Source: Hyphomicrobiales bacterium (GTDB lineage Bacteria; Pseudomonadota; Alphaproteobacteria; Rhizobiales; Rhizobiaceae). From it: a DNA stretch of 33,068 bases. The notes below the pieces were generated by a model, which saw nothing but the letters and a program-made list of their open reading frames with translations, ran no database searches and was not told where the DNA came from. The position numbers were made by a program, and so were the translations under genes. Shown piece by piece: positions 1 through 7,370 of the stretch (position 1 is its first letter; every line of letters begins with the position of its first letter). The stretch covers positions 1 to 33,068 of the forward strand of contig RXJA01000563.1 in assembly GCA_003963455.1 (NCBI GenBank), given 5' to 3'.

Positions 1-170
1 GTGATCAGCACGACCGGCACATTGGACGCGCGCGCCCGGGCAAGCGCGGCAGCCGCCGCTGGAAAATGCCATTCGCCATTATGCACAACGCCCCACACGT
101 CGCACAAAATGGCGGCGTAGCGCCCCGCAAGATCGTCGAGCGAAGCGATGATGTCAGGCGAATCCGCCAT
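1..170 (-). CDS. HAD-superfamily class IIA hydrolase (TIGR01459-like), N-terminal part
   Basis: Only the first 56 codons are present; the gene runs off the left edge. The reading frame starts at an ATG at 168-170 on the minus strand and is open to the edge. Residues 23-32 read CDVWGVVHNG. This is the motif I signature of the TIGR01459 class IIA HAD proteins, with Asp24 as the predicted phosphoryl-accepting nucleophile and Trp26 where most HAD phosphatases have a second Asp. Class IIA members act on small phosphorylated metabolites or sugars, but the substrate for this family is not established. The first 20 residues are a short helical lead (SLDDLAGRYAAI), normal for the family. Upstream is a modest ribosome binding site (AGGATCGGGA). 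The gene is divergent from the TadG-like gene at 453. Confidence 0.82.
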   Translation of the reverse strand, partial: MADSPDIIASLDDLAGRYAAILCDVWGVVHNGEWHFPAAAAALARARASNVPVVLI

Positions 171-452
171 GCCGTGTTCCCGATCCTGATTCCTGGCAAG
201 GCCGCGACAGACGGTTCAGCCGCAGCCGGTTCCGAATAACGGAAGCGTTTCATCCTGTCACGAGCTTTCCCGACCGCCGCACATCGACCCGCGACATCGT
301 CCCCGCGAGCGCAAGGTTAACGCTCGGTCAAGAAGGCGGCTTGTTCTTGATAGTTTCGCACAAGCTGAAATTTAACGATTTATGACCATGGTGGCACGGT
401 CAACTACGACCATGGTTGTATCTCAACATGGATCTTTGGCGGGGGTAACGCA
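171..452. promoter_or_regulatory. Divergent intergenic region with twin ACCATGGT palindromes
   Basis: This 282-base spacer separates the HAD gene from the first TadG-like gene and is AT-richer towards the right. The nonamer GACCATGGT occurs twice, at 384-392 and 408-416, exactly 24 bases apart, and each copy contains the self-complementary octamer ACCATGGT. Two palindromes on the same helix face just upstream of the start codon at 453 suggest a cooperative operator. A possible promoter for the rightward gene has TTGATA at 347-352 and ATTTAA near 370-375, which would place the palindromes over the transcription start. A CGAGCG/CGCTCG inverted repeat flanks the stretch around 306-326. No protein is recognisable. 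The promoter assignment is weak; the repeats are certain. Confidence 0.4.
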
Positions 453-2420
453 ATGATCCGCGACTTTCTTCAGGACAGACGGGGCAACTATGCCCTGATG
501 ACGGCCATCACGATGGTACCGCTGATGGGTGGCGTGGCGTTGGCTGTCGATTATACGGAGCTCGTCCGACAAAAGCAGGAAATGCTGAACGCGCTCGATG
601 CGGCCGGCATCGCCACGGCGCAGCAGATCGTCTCCGGTGCAAGTGACGATGCTGTAAGGGCATACGCCAAGGATTTCTTCGAGGCCAATCTCAGGCATGT
701 CCTTCCCGCCAACACGGCCCTGACGGTCACCTTGCCGAATAACAACACCGGCGGCGGCACGCTGAAAATGCAGGCGACGCTTAAGTATCATCCCTATTTT
801 CTTCCGGCAGCAGCCATGCTGCTTGGCAAGACCGTCGGCACGACCGACGTCAACGTCGTCGCGACATCCGAAATCCGGCTGAAGGACACGCTCGAAGTCG
901 CACTGGTGCTCGACAATTCCGGCTCGATGTCAACTCTCGGCTCCGGGACCGGCCAGAAACGTATCGATCTGCTGAAGGACGCGGCCAAGCAACTGGTCGA
1001 CACGCTGGCGGCGCAGGCCCAGCAGATGAAGCAGGTCAGCAAACCCGTGCAGTTTTCGCTGGTGCCGTTCTCGGCCTCGGTCAATATCGGCCCGACGCAT
1101 GATACGGACGATTGGATGGACCAGAACGGCATCTCGCCGATCCACCATGAAGATTTCGATTGGTCGACCATGACCTCCGCCAACGACCCGAACAAGTACG
1201 CGCAGAAGGTCAACGGCATATGGTACAAGCGCGGTGACGGCTGGGGAGACACCAAGGATCAGCCGCTCACCCGTTTCAGCCTCTACTCCGACATGACGGT
1301 GGAGTCCGACCGCGAAACGGTGCAGCCTCCGAAGCAGTATGTCTGTGACGTGACCAAGAAGGACGGCACCTGCAGCAAAGGCCATTGGGTCACCCCGTCA
1401 CCGACATATGTCTACACCACCAGCCGCTATGCGAGTTGGCAGGGATGCGTGGAGGCCAGGCCATATCCATACAATGACGACGACACGACGCCGACGACCT
1501 CCAATCCAGCTACGCTTTTCGTGCCGATGTTCGCACCCGACGAGGCCGGCACATTATGGCGCGACTTCAATCGCGACGGCGTCAATGACGTCAGCAGCGC
1601 GAGCTATGGTTACAGCAACAACTGGTGGGCAGACTGGCCGTACTCGTCCAACCCGACGGCGACGCAGCGCCAGTCCGACATGCGCAAATACTTTCTGGTG
1701 AAGCCCTACGGCTCGGCTTCGGCGAGCGCCGGCGACGGTCCGAATGCGGCCTGCACGACCAGTCCGATCACCCCGCTCAAGGATGTGACGGTGGCAGCAG
1801 AAAAGCAGGATCTGGACGACGCCATCGACGACATGGCGCCGACCGGCAACACCAACGTCCCGGAAGGTCTAGCCTGGGGCTGGCGAACCGTGTCCAGCAA
1901 TGAGCCCTTCACCGAGGGGCGACCTAACACAGAAAAGGGTAACGACAAGGTCGTTATCGTCCTGACCGACGGCGCCAATACCTATAGCGCCGTCAGCGAC
2001 GCCAGCTATGCCAACAACCGGTCCACATACGCAGCTTACGGATATACCGGGCTGATCTACCCCGGCTCAGGCAGCGTCACGCGCCTGTTCATGAACACGA
2101 GCAGTGCCGTTCCGAAGACCACCTATACAGACAGCAACTATACGGCAGCACTTGACGAGAACATGCAAACGCTTTGCGCCAACGCCAAAGCTGCCGGGGT
2201 CATAGTGATGACCGTCTCGCTCGATCTGGTCGACACCAAGACCGACGAAAAGAAGGCCATGGCCGCGCTCAAGACCTGTGCATCGGACTCGCGCTTCCGC
2301 AAGGATCCAACCGACCCGAGCAAGCCGGCGAAACTGTTCTGGAATTCGACCGGCGCGACGTTGTCGGACGACTTCAAGGCGATCGGCAACGAATTGTCGA
2401 ACCTGCGCATCGTCAGCTGA
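453..2420 (+). CDS. TadG-like pilus-assembly/vWA domain protein, copy 1
   Basis: A 655-residue protein. The N-terminus has the Tad/TadE-type signature: a charged DRRGNYALMT stretch followed by a single hydrophobic segment (about residues 14-33) and Asp33-Tyr-Thr-Glu36, typical of prepilin-like or TadG anchors. A von Willebrand A domain follows, with the MIDAS motif DNSGS (Asp154, Ser156, Ser158), a GNTN loop near 465-468 and LTDG with Asp506. The vWA fold is interrupted by a long insert (about 220-440) rich in Trp, Tyr and Asp. The anchor would leave the vWA domain outside the inner membrane, where MIDAS proteins bind partners through a metal ion. TadG proteins accompany Flp/Tad pili, but no other tad or cpa genes lie here. 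The start has a GGGGG-type ribosome binding site. GC is lower than in copy 2. The family call is firm; an exact role is not. Confidence 0.88.
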   Translation: MIRDFLQDRRGNYALMTAITMVPLMGGVALAVDYTELVRQKQEMLNALDAAGIATAQQIVSGASDDAVRAYAKDFFEANLRHVLPANTALTVTLPNNNTGGGTLKMQATLKYHPYFLPAAAMLLGKTVGTTDVNVVATSEIRLKDTLEVALVLDNSGSMSTLGSGTGQKRIDLLKDAAKQLVDTLAAQAQQMKQVSKPVQFSLVPFSASVNIGPTHDTDDWMDQNGISPIHHEDFDWSTMTSANDPNKYAQKVNGIWYKRGDGWGDTKDQPLTRFSLYSDMTVESDRETVQPPKQYVCDVTKKDGTCSKGHWVTPSPTYVYTTSRYASWQGCVEARPYPYNDDDTTPTTSNPATLFVPMFAPDEAGTLWRDFNRDGVNDVSSASYGYSNNWWADWPYSSNPTATQRQSDMRKYFLVKPYGSASASAGDGPNAACTTSPITPLKDVTVAAEKQDLDDAIDDMAPTGNTNVPEGLAWGWRTVSSNEPFTEGRPNTEKGNDKVVIVLTDGANTYSAVSDASYANNRSTYAAYGYTGLIYPGSGSVTRLFMNTSSAVPKTTYTDSNYTAALDENMQTLCANAKAAGVIVMTVSLDLVDTKTDEKKAMAALKTCASDSRFRKDPTDPSKPAKLFWNSTGATLSDDFKAIGNELSNLRIVS

Positions 2421-2443
2421 AGAGCGCGACAAACGATCGACGG

Positions 2444-2467
2444 CGCCCGCTGTCAGGCGGGCGTTTT
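2444..2467 (+). terminator. Rho-independent terminator after TadG-like copy 1
   Basis: A perfect 7-base-pair GC stem, CGCCCGC (2444-2450) and GCGGGCG (2457-2463), has a six-base loop and is followed directly by TTTT. It lies 23 bases after the stop codon of the first TadG-like gene, so the two tandem paralogues are probably separate transcripts. Confidence 0.8.
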
Positions 2468-2618
2468 CCATCATGCGGCATGCGTCAGCCTGTTGGTTTG
2501 GTTAGCGCCCGGTGAACCCGCCGTCGCGCAATCGAGCAGTTTGCCAAACCGGTCCTTCAGCGTTTTGTGGAAGTGTGGCCCCACAGAGAATCCGCCGGCG
2601 GGGGGCCGCTCGATAAAC

Positions 2619-4592
2619 ATGCGCAAATTCTGGCATCAATTCTGCCGTGACCGCCGCGGCAACTATGCCCTCATGACGGCAATAGCCATGGTGCCGCTGA
2701 TGGGAGCGGTGGCGCTGGCCGTCGATTTCAGCGAGCTCAATCGCCAGAAGCAGATGGTGCTGAACGCGCTCGACGCCGCCAATTTCGCAGCCGCCCGGCG
2801 GCTTGCCGAAGGCGCCACGGACGATCAGATCAGGGCCTACGCGGTCGACTTCTTCAACGCCAACCTAAACACCGTCGACCCGGCCAACGTGGCGCTCAAC
2901 ATCACGCTGCCGACCAACCAGGCCGGCGGCGGCCTGCTCACCATGAGCGCGACGCTGAACTACCATCCTTATTTCTATCCATCGTCGGCGCTGCTCGTCG
3001 GCGCTTCAGAGAGCGATGCCAACAAGCCGATCAACATCGACATGGACTCCCAGGTGCGGCTGAAGAACACGCTGGAAGTGGCGATGGTGCTCGACAATTC
3101 GGGCTCCATGACGACGCCCGGCACCGGCTCGGGACAGAAGCGCATCGACCTGCTCAAACAGGCCGCCAAGCAGCTTGTCGACACGCTGGCGCAGCAGGCG
3201 GCGCAGATCAAGCAGATCGACAAGCCGGTCCAGTTCAGCCTCGTGCCGTTCGCGGCCTCCGTCAATGTCGGGCCGGACAACGACAACGCCCCCTGGATGG
3301 ACGTCTATGGGCTGTCGCCGATCGCCAATGAGAACTTCGACTGGTCGACGCTCAACGCCTCCGACAAATACGCCCAGAAGATCAACGGCATCTGGTACAA
3401 GAAGGGCACCGGCTGGGGCACCGAAGAAGGCGAGGTGCTGAGCCGCTTCGAGCTGTATCAGGATATGAAGGTGGTGACGAGCCACGAGCGCATCGCCGGC
3501 AGCGCGCGCACCGTCTGCGACGCCTACCGCTCCAACCATACCTGCAAGAGCAGCCATACCGAATACGACTACAACGACACCTACGGCCCGTTCGCCAGTT
3601 GGCAGGGTTGCGTCGAGGTTCGCCCCTATCCCTACAATGTCGACGACACCCCTGCCTCGGGCGGCCCGAACAATACCGGCATCGGCGTCGGCGATCCGGC
3701 CACCATGTTCGTGCCGATGTTCGCCCCGGACGAGCCCGGCAATCACTGGAAGATCACACAAAACCCGAACGAGCCGAACCCGGTGACCTACGGCGCCGCA
3801 AACAGCTGGTGGAACGACGATCCGTCGAGCACCACCGGCAAGACCAGGCAGTCGAACATGGCCAAGTATTTCCAGCCCCGGCCGATCGATGCTCCCCAGC
3901 TCAGTTCGGGCGCCGGGCCCAATTACAGCTGCACCACCACGCCGATCACGCCGCTCACCGACGTCACCAACGCGGACGGGCTCGCGACCATCAAGGCGGC
4001 GATCGACCTGATGCAGCCCAATGGCAACACCAACGTGCCCGAAGGCATGGCCTGGGGCTGGCGCACCGTGTCGAGCGCCGCGCCCTTTACCGAGGGGCGC
4101 CCGGAAACCGAGCGCGGCAACGACAAGGTCGTCATCGTGCTCACCGACGGCGAGAACACCTATTCGACGGTCAATTCCGACCCGGCCGGCAACAAGTCGA
4201 CCTATGCCGCCTATGGCTATACCGGCGTCGGCTATAACGGCACCTCGGTCACCCGCCTGTTCGGCGGCACGTCGAGCGCCATCGGCCAGTTCAACTATTC
4301 CTCGAGCAACTATACCGCCGCGATGAACGAGCAAATGGCGAAGCTGTGCGACAACGCCAAGGCCGGCAACATCATGGTGATGACGGTGGCGCTCGACATG
4401 TCCTCGACCAGCTCGAGCGACCAGAAGGCCATGGCGGCACTGAAGGCCTGCTCTTCCGATTCCCGCTTCCGCAAGGATCCGACCGATCCCAGCAAACCGG
4501 CCAAGCTGTTCTGGAACGCGACCGGCGCGACGCTTTCGGACAACTTCAAGGAAATCGCCAACGAGTTGTCGAACCTGCGGGTTGTTGGGTAA
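2619..4592 (+). CDS. TadG-like pilus-assembly/vWA domain protein, copy 2
   Basis: A 657-residue paralogue of the preceding gene, aligned along its whole length. I start it at the ATG at 2619 rather than the upstream GTG in the same frame. This gives MRKFWHQFCRDRRGNYALMT, matching the start of copy 1, and a nearly equal length, and a GGGGG ribosome binding site precedes it. It has the same architecture: one N-terminal membrane anchor (about 16-35), MIDAS DNSGS with Asp159, Ser161 and Ser163, the long aromatic and acidic insert, GNTN, and LTDGE near 510. The last 50 residues are almost identical to copy 1 (DSRFRKDPTDPSKPAKLFWN shared). The DNA is more GC-rich than copy 1, so the pair is an old duplication or the copies have different histories. 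Its partner proteins are unknown. Confidence 0.88.
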   Translation: MRKFWHQFCRDRRGNYALMTAIAMVPLMGAVALAVDFSELNRQKQMVLNALDAANFAAARRLAEGATDDQIRAYAVDFFNANLNTVDPANVALNITLPTNQAGGGLLTMSATLNYHPYFYPSSALLVGASESDANKPINIDMDSQVRLKNTLEVAMVLDNSGSMTTPGTGSGQKRIDLLKQAAKQLVDTLAQQAAQIKQIDKPVQFSLVPFAASVNVGPDNDNAPWMDVYGLSPIANENFDWSTLNASDKYAQKINGIWYKKGTGWGTEEGEVLSRFELYQDMKVVTSHERIAGSARTVCDAYRSNHTCKSSHTEYDYNDTYGPFASWQGCVEVRPYPYNVDDTPASGGPNNTGIGVGDPATMFVPMFAPDEPGNHWKITQNPNEPNPVTYGAANSWWNDDPSSTTGKTRQSNMAKYFQPRPIDAPQLSSGAGPNYSCTTTPITPLTDVTNADGLATIKAAIDLMQPNGNTNVPEGMAWGWRTVSSAAPFTEGRPETERGNDKVVIVLTDGENTYSTVNSDPAGNKSTYAAYGYTGVGYNGTSVTRLFGGTSSAIGQFNYSSSNYTAAMNEQMAKLCDNAKAGNIMVMTVALDMSSTSSSDQKAMAALKACSSDSRFRKDPTDPSKPAKLFWNATGATLSDNFKEIANELSNLRVVG

Positions 4593-4619
4593 GGCACGGC
4601 TGGAGCAACGAACGGCGGC

Positions 4620-4639
4620 GGCAAGGCCTTGCCCGTTTT
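4620..4639 (+). terminator. Probable terminator after TadG-like copy 2
   Basis: The perfect palindrome GGCAAGGCCTTGCC (4620-4633) can form a five-base-pair stem with a GGCC loop and is followed by CG and TTTT. It lies 28 bases after the stop codon and before the LysE-type gene. Confidence 0.6.
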
Positions 4640-4680
4640 CGCGAAGCAGCGCACATCTCGGCCACCTCGCGGAGACCCCG

Positions 4681-5313
4681 ATGCCCGACGCCGCCAATCA
4701 TCTGACGTTCGCGCTGATCTGCCTCGGCATGGTGCTGACGCCCGGGCCGAACATGATCTACCTGATCTCGCGCTCGCTGTCGCAAGGGCCGAAGGCCGGG
4801 CTGATCTCGCTCGGCGGCGTGGCGCTCGGCTTCCTGTTCTATGTCGTGTCGGCGGCTTTCGGCATCACCGCGCTCATCTTCGCCGTGCCTTTTGCCTATG
4901 ACGTGCTGCGCTTCGCCGGCGCGCTCTATCTGCTGTGGCTGGCCTGGCAGGCGCTCCGGCCCGGCGGACGCTCGCCCTTCCAGGTCCGCGAGTTGCCGAG
5001 GGACAGGCCACGCAAGCTTTTCGTCATGGGGCTGATGACCAACCTGCTCAACCCGAAGGTGGCGGTGCTCTATCTGTCGCTCCTGCCGCAGTTCATCAAT
5101 CCGGCCAAGGGCCATGTGCTGTCGCAGCTTCTGGTGCTCGGCGTGACGCAGATTTCGATCAGCCTCACCGTCAACGCGATCATCGCGGTGACGGCAGGTT
5201 CGATCGCCGCCTTCCTCGCCGGACGTCCGTTCTGGCTGGTCGTCCAGCGCTGGATGATGGGCACTGTGCTGACAGCCTTGGCACTCAAGATGGCGACCGA
5301 GGCGCAACGCTAG
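4681..5313 (+). CDS. LysE/RhtB family amino-acid exporter
   Basis: A 210-residue inner-membrane protein of the LysE/RhtB superfamily, which exports amino acids and related metabolites by proton exchange. The hallmark is near the N-terminus: MVLTPGPNMIYLISRSLSQG (about residues 17-36), followed by GLISLGGVALG. About six hydrophobic segments fill the length, which is standard for the family. I chose the ATG at 4681, preceded by GGAG, because it puts the first membrane segment right at the N-terminus; the frame stays open upstream to 4582. The gene stands alone after the terminator of the TadG-like gene and converges on the DUF2189 gene. The substrate cannot be told from sequence; threonine, homoserine and lysine are typical of the family. 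Confidence 0.9.
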   Translation: MPDAANHLTFALICLGMVLTPGPNMIYLISRSLSQGPKAGLISLGGVALGFLFYVVSAAFGITALIFAVPFAYDVLRFAGALYLLWLAWQALRPGGRSPFQVRELPRDRPRKLFVMGLMTNLLNPKVAVLYLSLLPQFINPAKGHVLSQLLVLGVTQISISLTVNAIIAVTAGSIAAFLAGRPFWLVVQRWMMGTVLTALALKMATEAQR

Positions 5314-5340
5314 CCGTCAGCCCAGGAACGCGGCCGTCTC

Positions 5341-6165
5341 CTACATCGGACGGCGCACGGGCCGGATCTGCTCCGGCTCGACCACCTTGCGATAGAGGTG
5401 CCACGTCGCGTGGCCGAGGATCGGCATGACGATGGCAAGCCCGGCAAAGAGCGGGATCGAACCGACCACCAGCAGCACCGCGACCGTCAGGCCCCAGAGC
5501 GCCATCTGAAGCGGGTTGGCCATCACCGCGCGAGCCGAGGTTTCGATCGCCGAAACGGCGCCGACATCGCGGTCGAGCAGCAGCGGGAAGGCAACGACCG
5601 TGGTGGCCAAGACCACAATGGCGAAAACGAGGCCGACGGCGTTGCCGACGAGGATCAGCGCCCAGCCCTTGCCGGTCGTCAGCACGTCGCGCACGAAGGC
5701 GCCGACCGAGGCGGGAGGCTCCGCGCCGAACAGGCTGATGTAGAGGGACTGCGCGGTGAACAGCCACAAAAGGAACAAAGCGAAGAGCAGGATGCCGATG
5801 ACAGCGATCGACGGTAGCGCCGGCGAATGGCGGGCATCGAGCGCATGCCGCCAGTGGGTGTTCATGCCGAGCTCGCGCCGGCGGCTGATCTCGTAGAGGC
5901 CGATGGCAGCGAACGGACCGATCAGCGCGAAACCGGACATCAGCGGATAGACCAGCTGGATGGCGTTCGAACCCGAGCTCCATTGCGTCAGGATCAGGCC
6001 GACGATCGGGTAGACCAGGCACAGGAACACATAATGCGACGGCTTGGCCCAGAAATCCTCGGCGCCGAGCTTCAGCGCATCCCAAAGGTCCGAAGTGGAG
6101 ACGCGTCGCACCGTGGGCTGCACATGAGCCCCGTACGCGTCCGCCATGACATGAAAACCGGCCAT
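5341..6165 (-). CDS. DUF2189 multi-pass membrane protein
   Basis: A 274-residue protein. After about 40 soluble residues (VRRVSTSDLWDALKLGAEDF) come several long hydrophobic stretches, separated by a conserved-looking GLYEISRRRELG segment near 88-99. This layout and those motifs match the DUF2189 family (PF09955), multi-pass inner-membrane proteins common in alphaproteobacteria with no known function. The start at 6165 has a strong GGAGG ribosome binding site ten bases upstream; a second Met at residue 7 is possible. It converges with the LysE gene (27 bases between stops). The family call comes from memory of the motif pattern. Confidence 0.75.
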   Translation of the reverse strand: MAGFHVMADAYGAHVQPTVRRVSTSDLWDALKLGAEDFWAKPSHYVFLCLVYPIVGLILTQWSSGSNAIQLVYPLMSGFALIGPFAAIGLYEISRRRELGMNTHWRHALDARHSPALPSIAVIGILLFALFLLWLFTAQSLYISLFGAEPPASVGAFVRDVLTTGKGWALILVGNAVGLVFAIVVLATTVVAFPLLLDRDVGAVSAIETSARAVMANPLQMALWGLTVAVLLVVGSIPLFAGLAIVMPILGHATWHLYRKVVEPEQIRPVRRPM

Positions 6166-6311
6166 AACCGTCCTCCGTTTTATATCGGGGGGCGGTCACC
6201 GCCTGGGTGGCCGCCCGTGGCTGCCACTTTCAAGAACGCCGGGATGATAACCGATCTTCCGGGAAAAGTCGCAGCTTCACGCGATTTTCATCGCAGCGAA
6301 GCTCGCTTCGC

Positions 6312-6710
6312 CTAATCCGGCGCGTTGAACACCGCCTCGAGGTGGTGCCCGTCCGGGTCGATGACGAAGGCCGCATGGTAGTGCGGACCGTAATGTGCGC
6401 GCAGGCCCGGCCCACCATTGTCCCTGCCGCCATGGACGAGCGCGGCGGCATGGAATTGCGCGATGCTCCGGCGATCCGGAGCGGCGAAAGCCAGGTGGAA
6501 CCCGGGACCCGGCGGACGCTGCCCCTTCGGGCGGAACTTGATCGCCAGCTTGTCGCCGCCGCCGGGCGGGCCGTAACCGATGGCCTGATCGGGCTCGCCG
6601 GGCCTGAGGTCGTCCCAGACGCGGGTATAGCCGAGCGGCGCCAAGGCGGCGTCGTAGAAGGTAGCCGAGCGCTCGATGTTCGAAACGCCGAGCGAGATGT
6701 GGTGGAGCAT
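6312..6710 (-). CDS. VOC family (glyoxalase/dioxygenase fold) protein
   Basis: A 132-residue single-domain member of the vicinal-oxygen-chelate superfamily. It opens MLHHISLGVSNIERSATFYD, the typical first beta strand with a metal-ligand His followed by the helix ending FYD. It ends in IDPDGHHLEAVFNAPD, where the Glu near residue 125 is the expected second-half metal ligand. Further His residues (RAHYGPHYHAAFV) fit the metal-site side. I use the Met at 6710 because it is preceded by GGGAGG and matches the usual family start; the frame continues upstream without family resemblance. Members include glyoxalase I, ring-cleavage dioxygenases and resistance proteins; the substrate here is unknown. 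It is divergent from the CAP-domain gene. Confidence 0.85.
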   Translation of the reverse strand: MLHHISLGVSNIERSATFYDAALAPLGYTRVWDDLRPGEPDQAIGYGPPGGGDKLAIKFRPKGQRPPGPGFHLAFAAPDRRSIAQFHAAALVHGGRDNGGPGLRAHYGPHYHAAFVIDPDGHHLEAVFNAPD

Positions 6711-6795
6711 CGCAGGCCTCCCTGTCGAATCGCCGTACTCGCGATTTTCACCGCGCTGCCCGGCAAAAGCCATGATCGCCGGTATCAGAGGCCGG

Positions 6796-7302
6796 ATGAG
6801 CATCGCCATCACAGCCCTCCCCGACCTGAACCGTCGTTCGCTGCTCAAGGCCGCCGGCCTTGCTGCGCTTGCCGGCATCGCGGCCTGCAGCACCGTCACG
6901 GTGCCGACCGGCGAAGGCGCCGGCGTCTCTTCGTCCGCCACGGCGACACTGGCCGGTCTTCGCGCCTCGGCCGGGTTGCCGGCGCTGGCTCCCGACATGC
7001 AGCTCGAACAGGCGGCGCTGCAGCAGGCCGGTTACATGGCCTCGCGCGAGCGCATGAGCCACACCACGGGCTGGGGCAAGGATTTCGCCTCGCGCATGAA
7101 GGACAATGGCGTACGGGGCGCCGCGGCCGAAAACATCGCCGAGGGCCGCTTCGACCTTGCGAAGCTGTTCGACATCTGGATGCATTCGGACGGCCATCGC
7201 CGCAACATGCTCGATCCGGATTTCAGCCGCTTCGGCCTCGCCTATGTGCGCGACGGCCGTGATCCGGCGCTGCGTTACTGGGCGCTGGTGCTCGGCCGAT
7301 AA
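6796..7302 (+). CDS. CAP-domain (SCP/PR-1-like) Tat-type lipoprotein
   Basis: A 168-residue exported protein. Residues 12-18 are NRRSLLK, a twin-arginine type signal, followed by a hydrophobic stretch and a lipobox IAAC with Cys31 as the predicted lipidated residue. This makes it a candidate Tat-exported lipoprotein. The mature part carries bacterial CAP/YkwD-type motifs: MSHTTGWGKDFASRM, AAENIAEG, and WMHSDGHRRNMLDPDFSRFG, containing the His and Glu residues of the CAP cleft. CAP proteins are secreted and bind lipids, peptides or metals; bacterial roles are mostly unknown. The ATG at 6796 has AGAGG upstream; an in-frame ATG at 6772 is a less likely start. The gene faces the oxygenase gene across a palindromic repeat. 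Confidence 0.87.
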   Translation: MSIAITALPDLNRRSLLKAAGLAALAGIAACSTVTVPTGEGAGVSSSATATLAGLRASAGLPALAPDMQLEQAALQQAGYMASRERMSHTTGWGKDFASRMKDNGVRGAAAENIAEGRFDLAKLFDIWMHSDGHRRNMLDPDFSRFGLAYVRDGRDPALRYWALVLGR

Positions 7303-7324
7303 GCCGCCCTTCTTCTTGTTTGGC

Positions 7325-7369
7325 GCATGCCGTTATCCCGACAGCGCCGCACACTTTTGCGCGGCATGC
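7325..7369. repeat. REP-type rhizobial palindromic element
   Basis: A 45-base imperfect palindrome between two convergent genes. The outer arms GCATGCCG (7325-7332) and CGGCATGC (7362-7369) pair perfectly. The interior has further complementarity (GCGC/GCGC) and contains CGCACACTTTTGCGCGGCAT. The arrangement resembles the short palindromic repeats I know from Rhizobium, Mesorhizobium and Brucella intergenic DNA, which read roughly GCATGTCG...GCGCACTTTT...CGACATGC. It probably acts as a two-way terminator or an mRNA 3' end stabiliser for the genes ending at 7302 and 7371. Confidence 0.72.
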
Positions 7370-7370
7370 A

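Noticed and set aside
5..253. 82-codon open frame on the minus strand at the left edge
   Set aside because: It has no recognisable features and overlaps the HAD gene frame, which has a clear family motif.
453..4592. Complete Tad/Flp pilus locus
   Set aside because: Only the two TadG-type proteins are present; there is no pilin, prepilin peptidase, secretin or ATPase gene on either side.
3006..4697. Long open frame antisense to the second TadG-like gene (563 codons)
   Set aside because: It lies wholly opposite a well-supported gene, has a low-complexity Gly/Arg/Val/His composition and no family motif. Long antisense frames are expected in high-GC DNA.
7325..7369. CRISPR-like or phage attachment interpretation of the palindrome
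   Set aside because: Only one copy is in the window, there are no spacers and no integrase or cas genes are nearby; a REP-type element explains it better.
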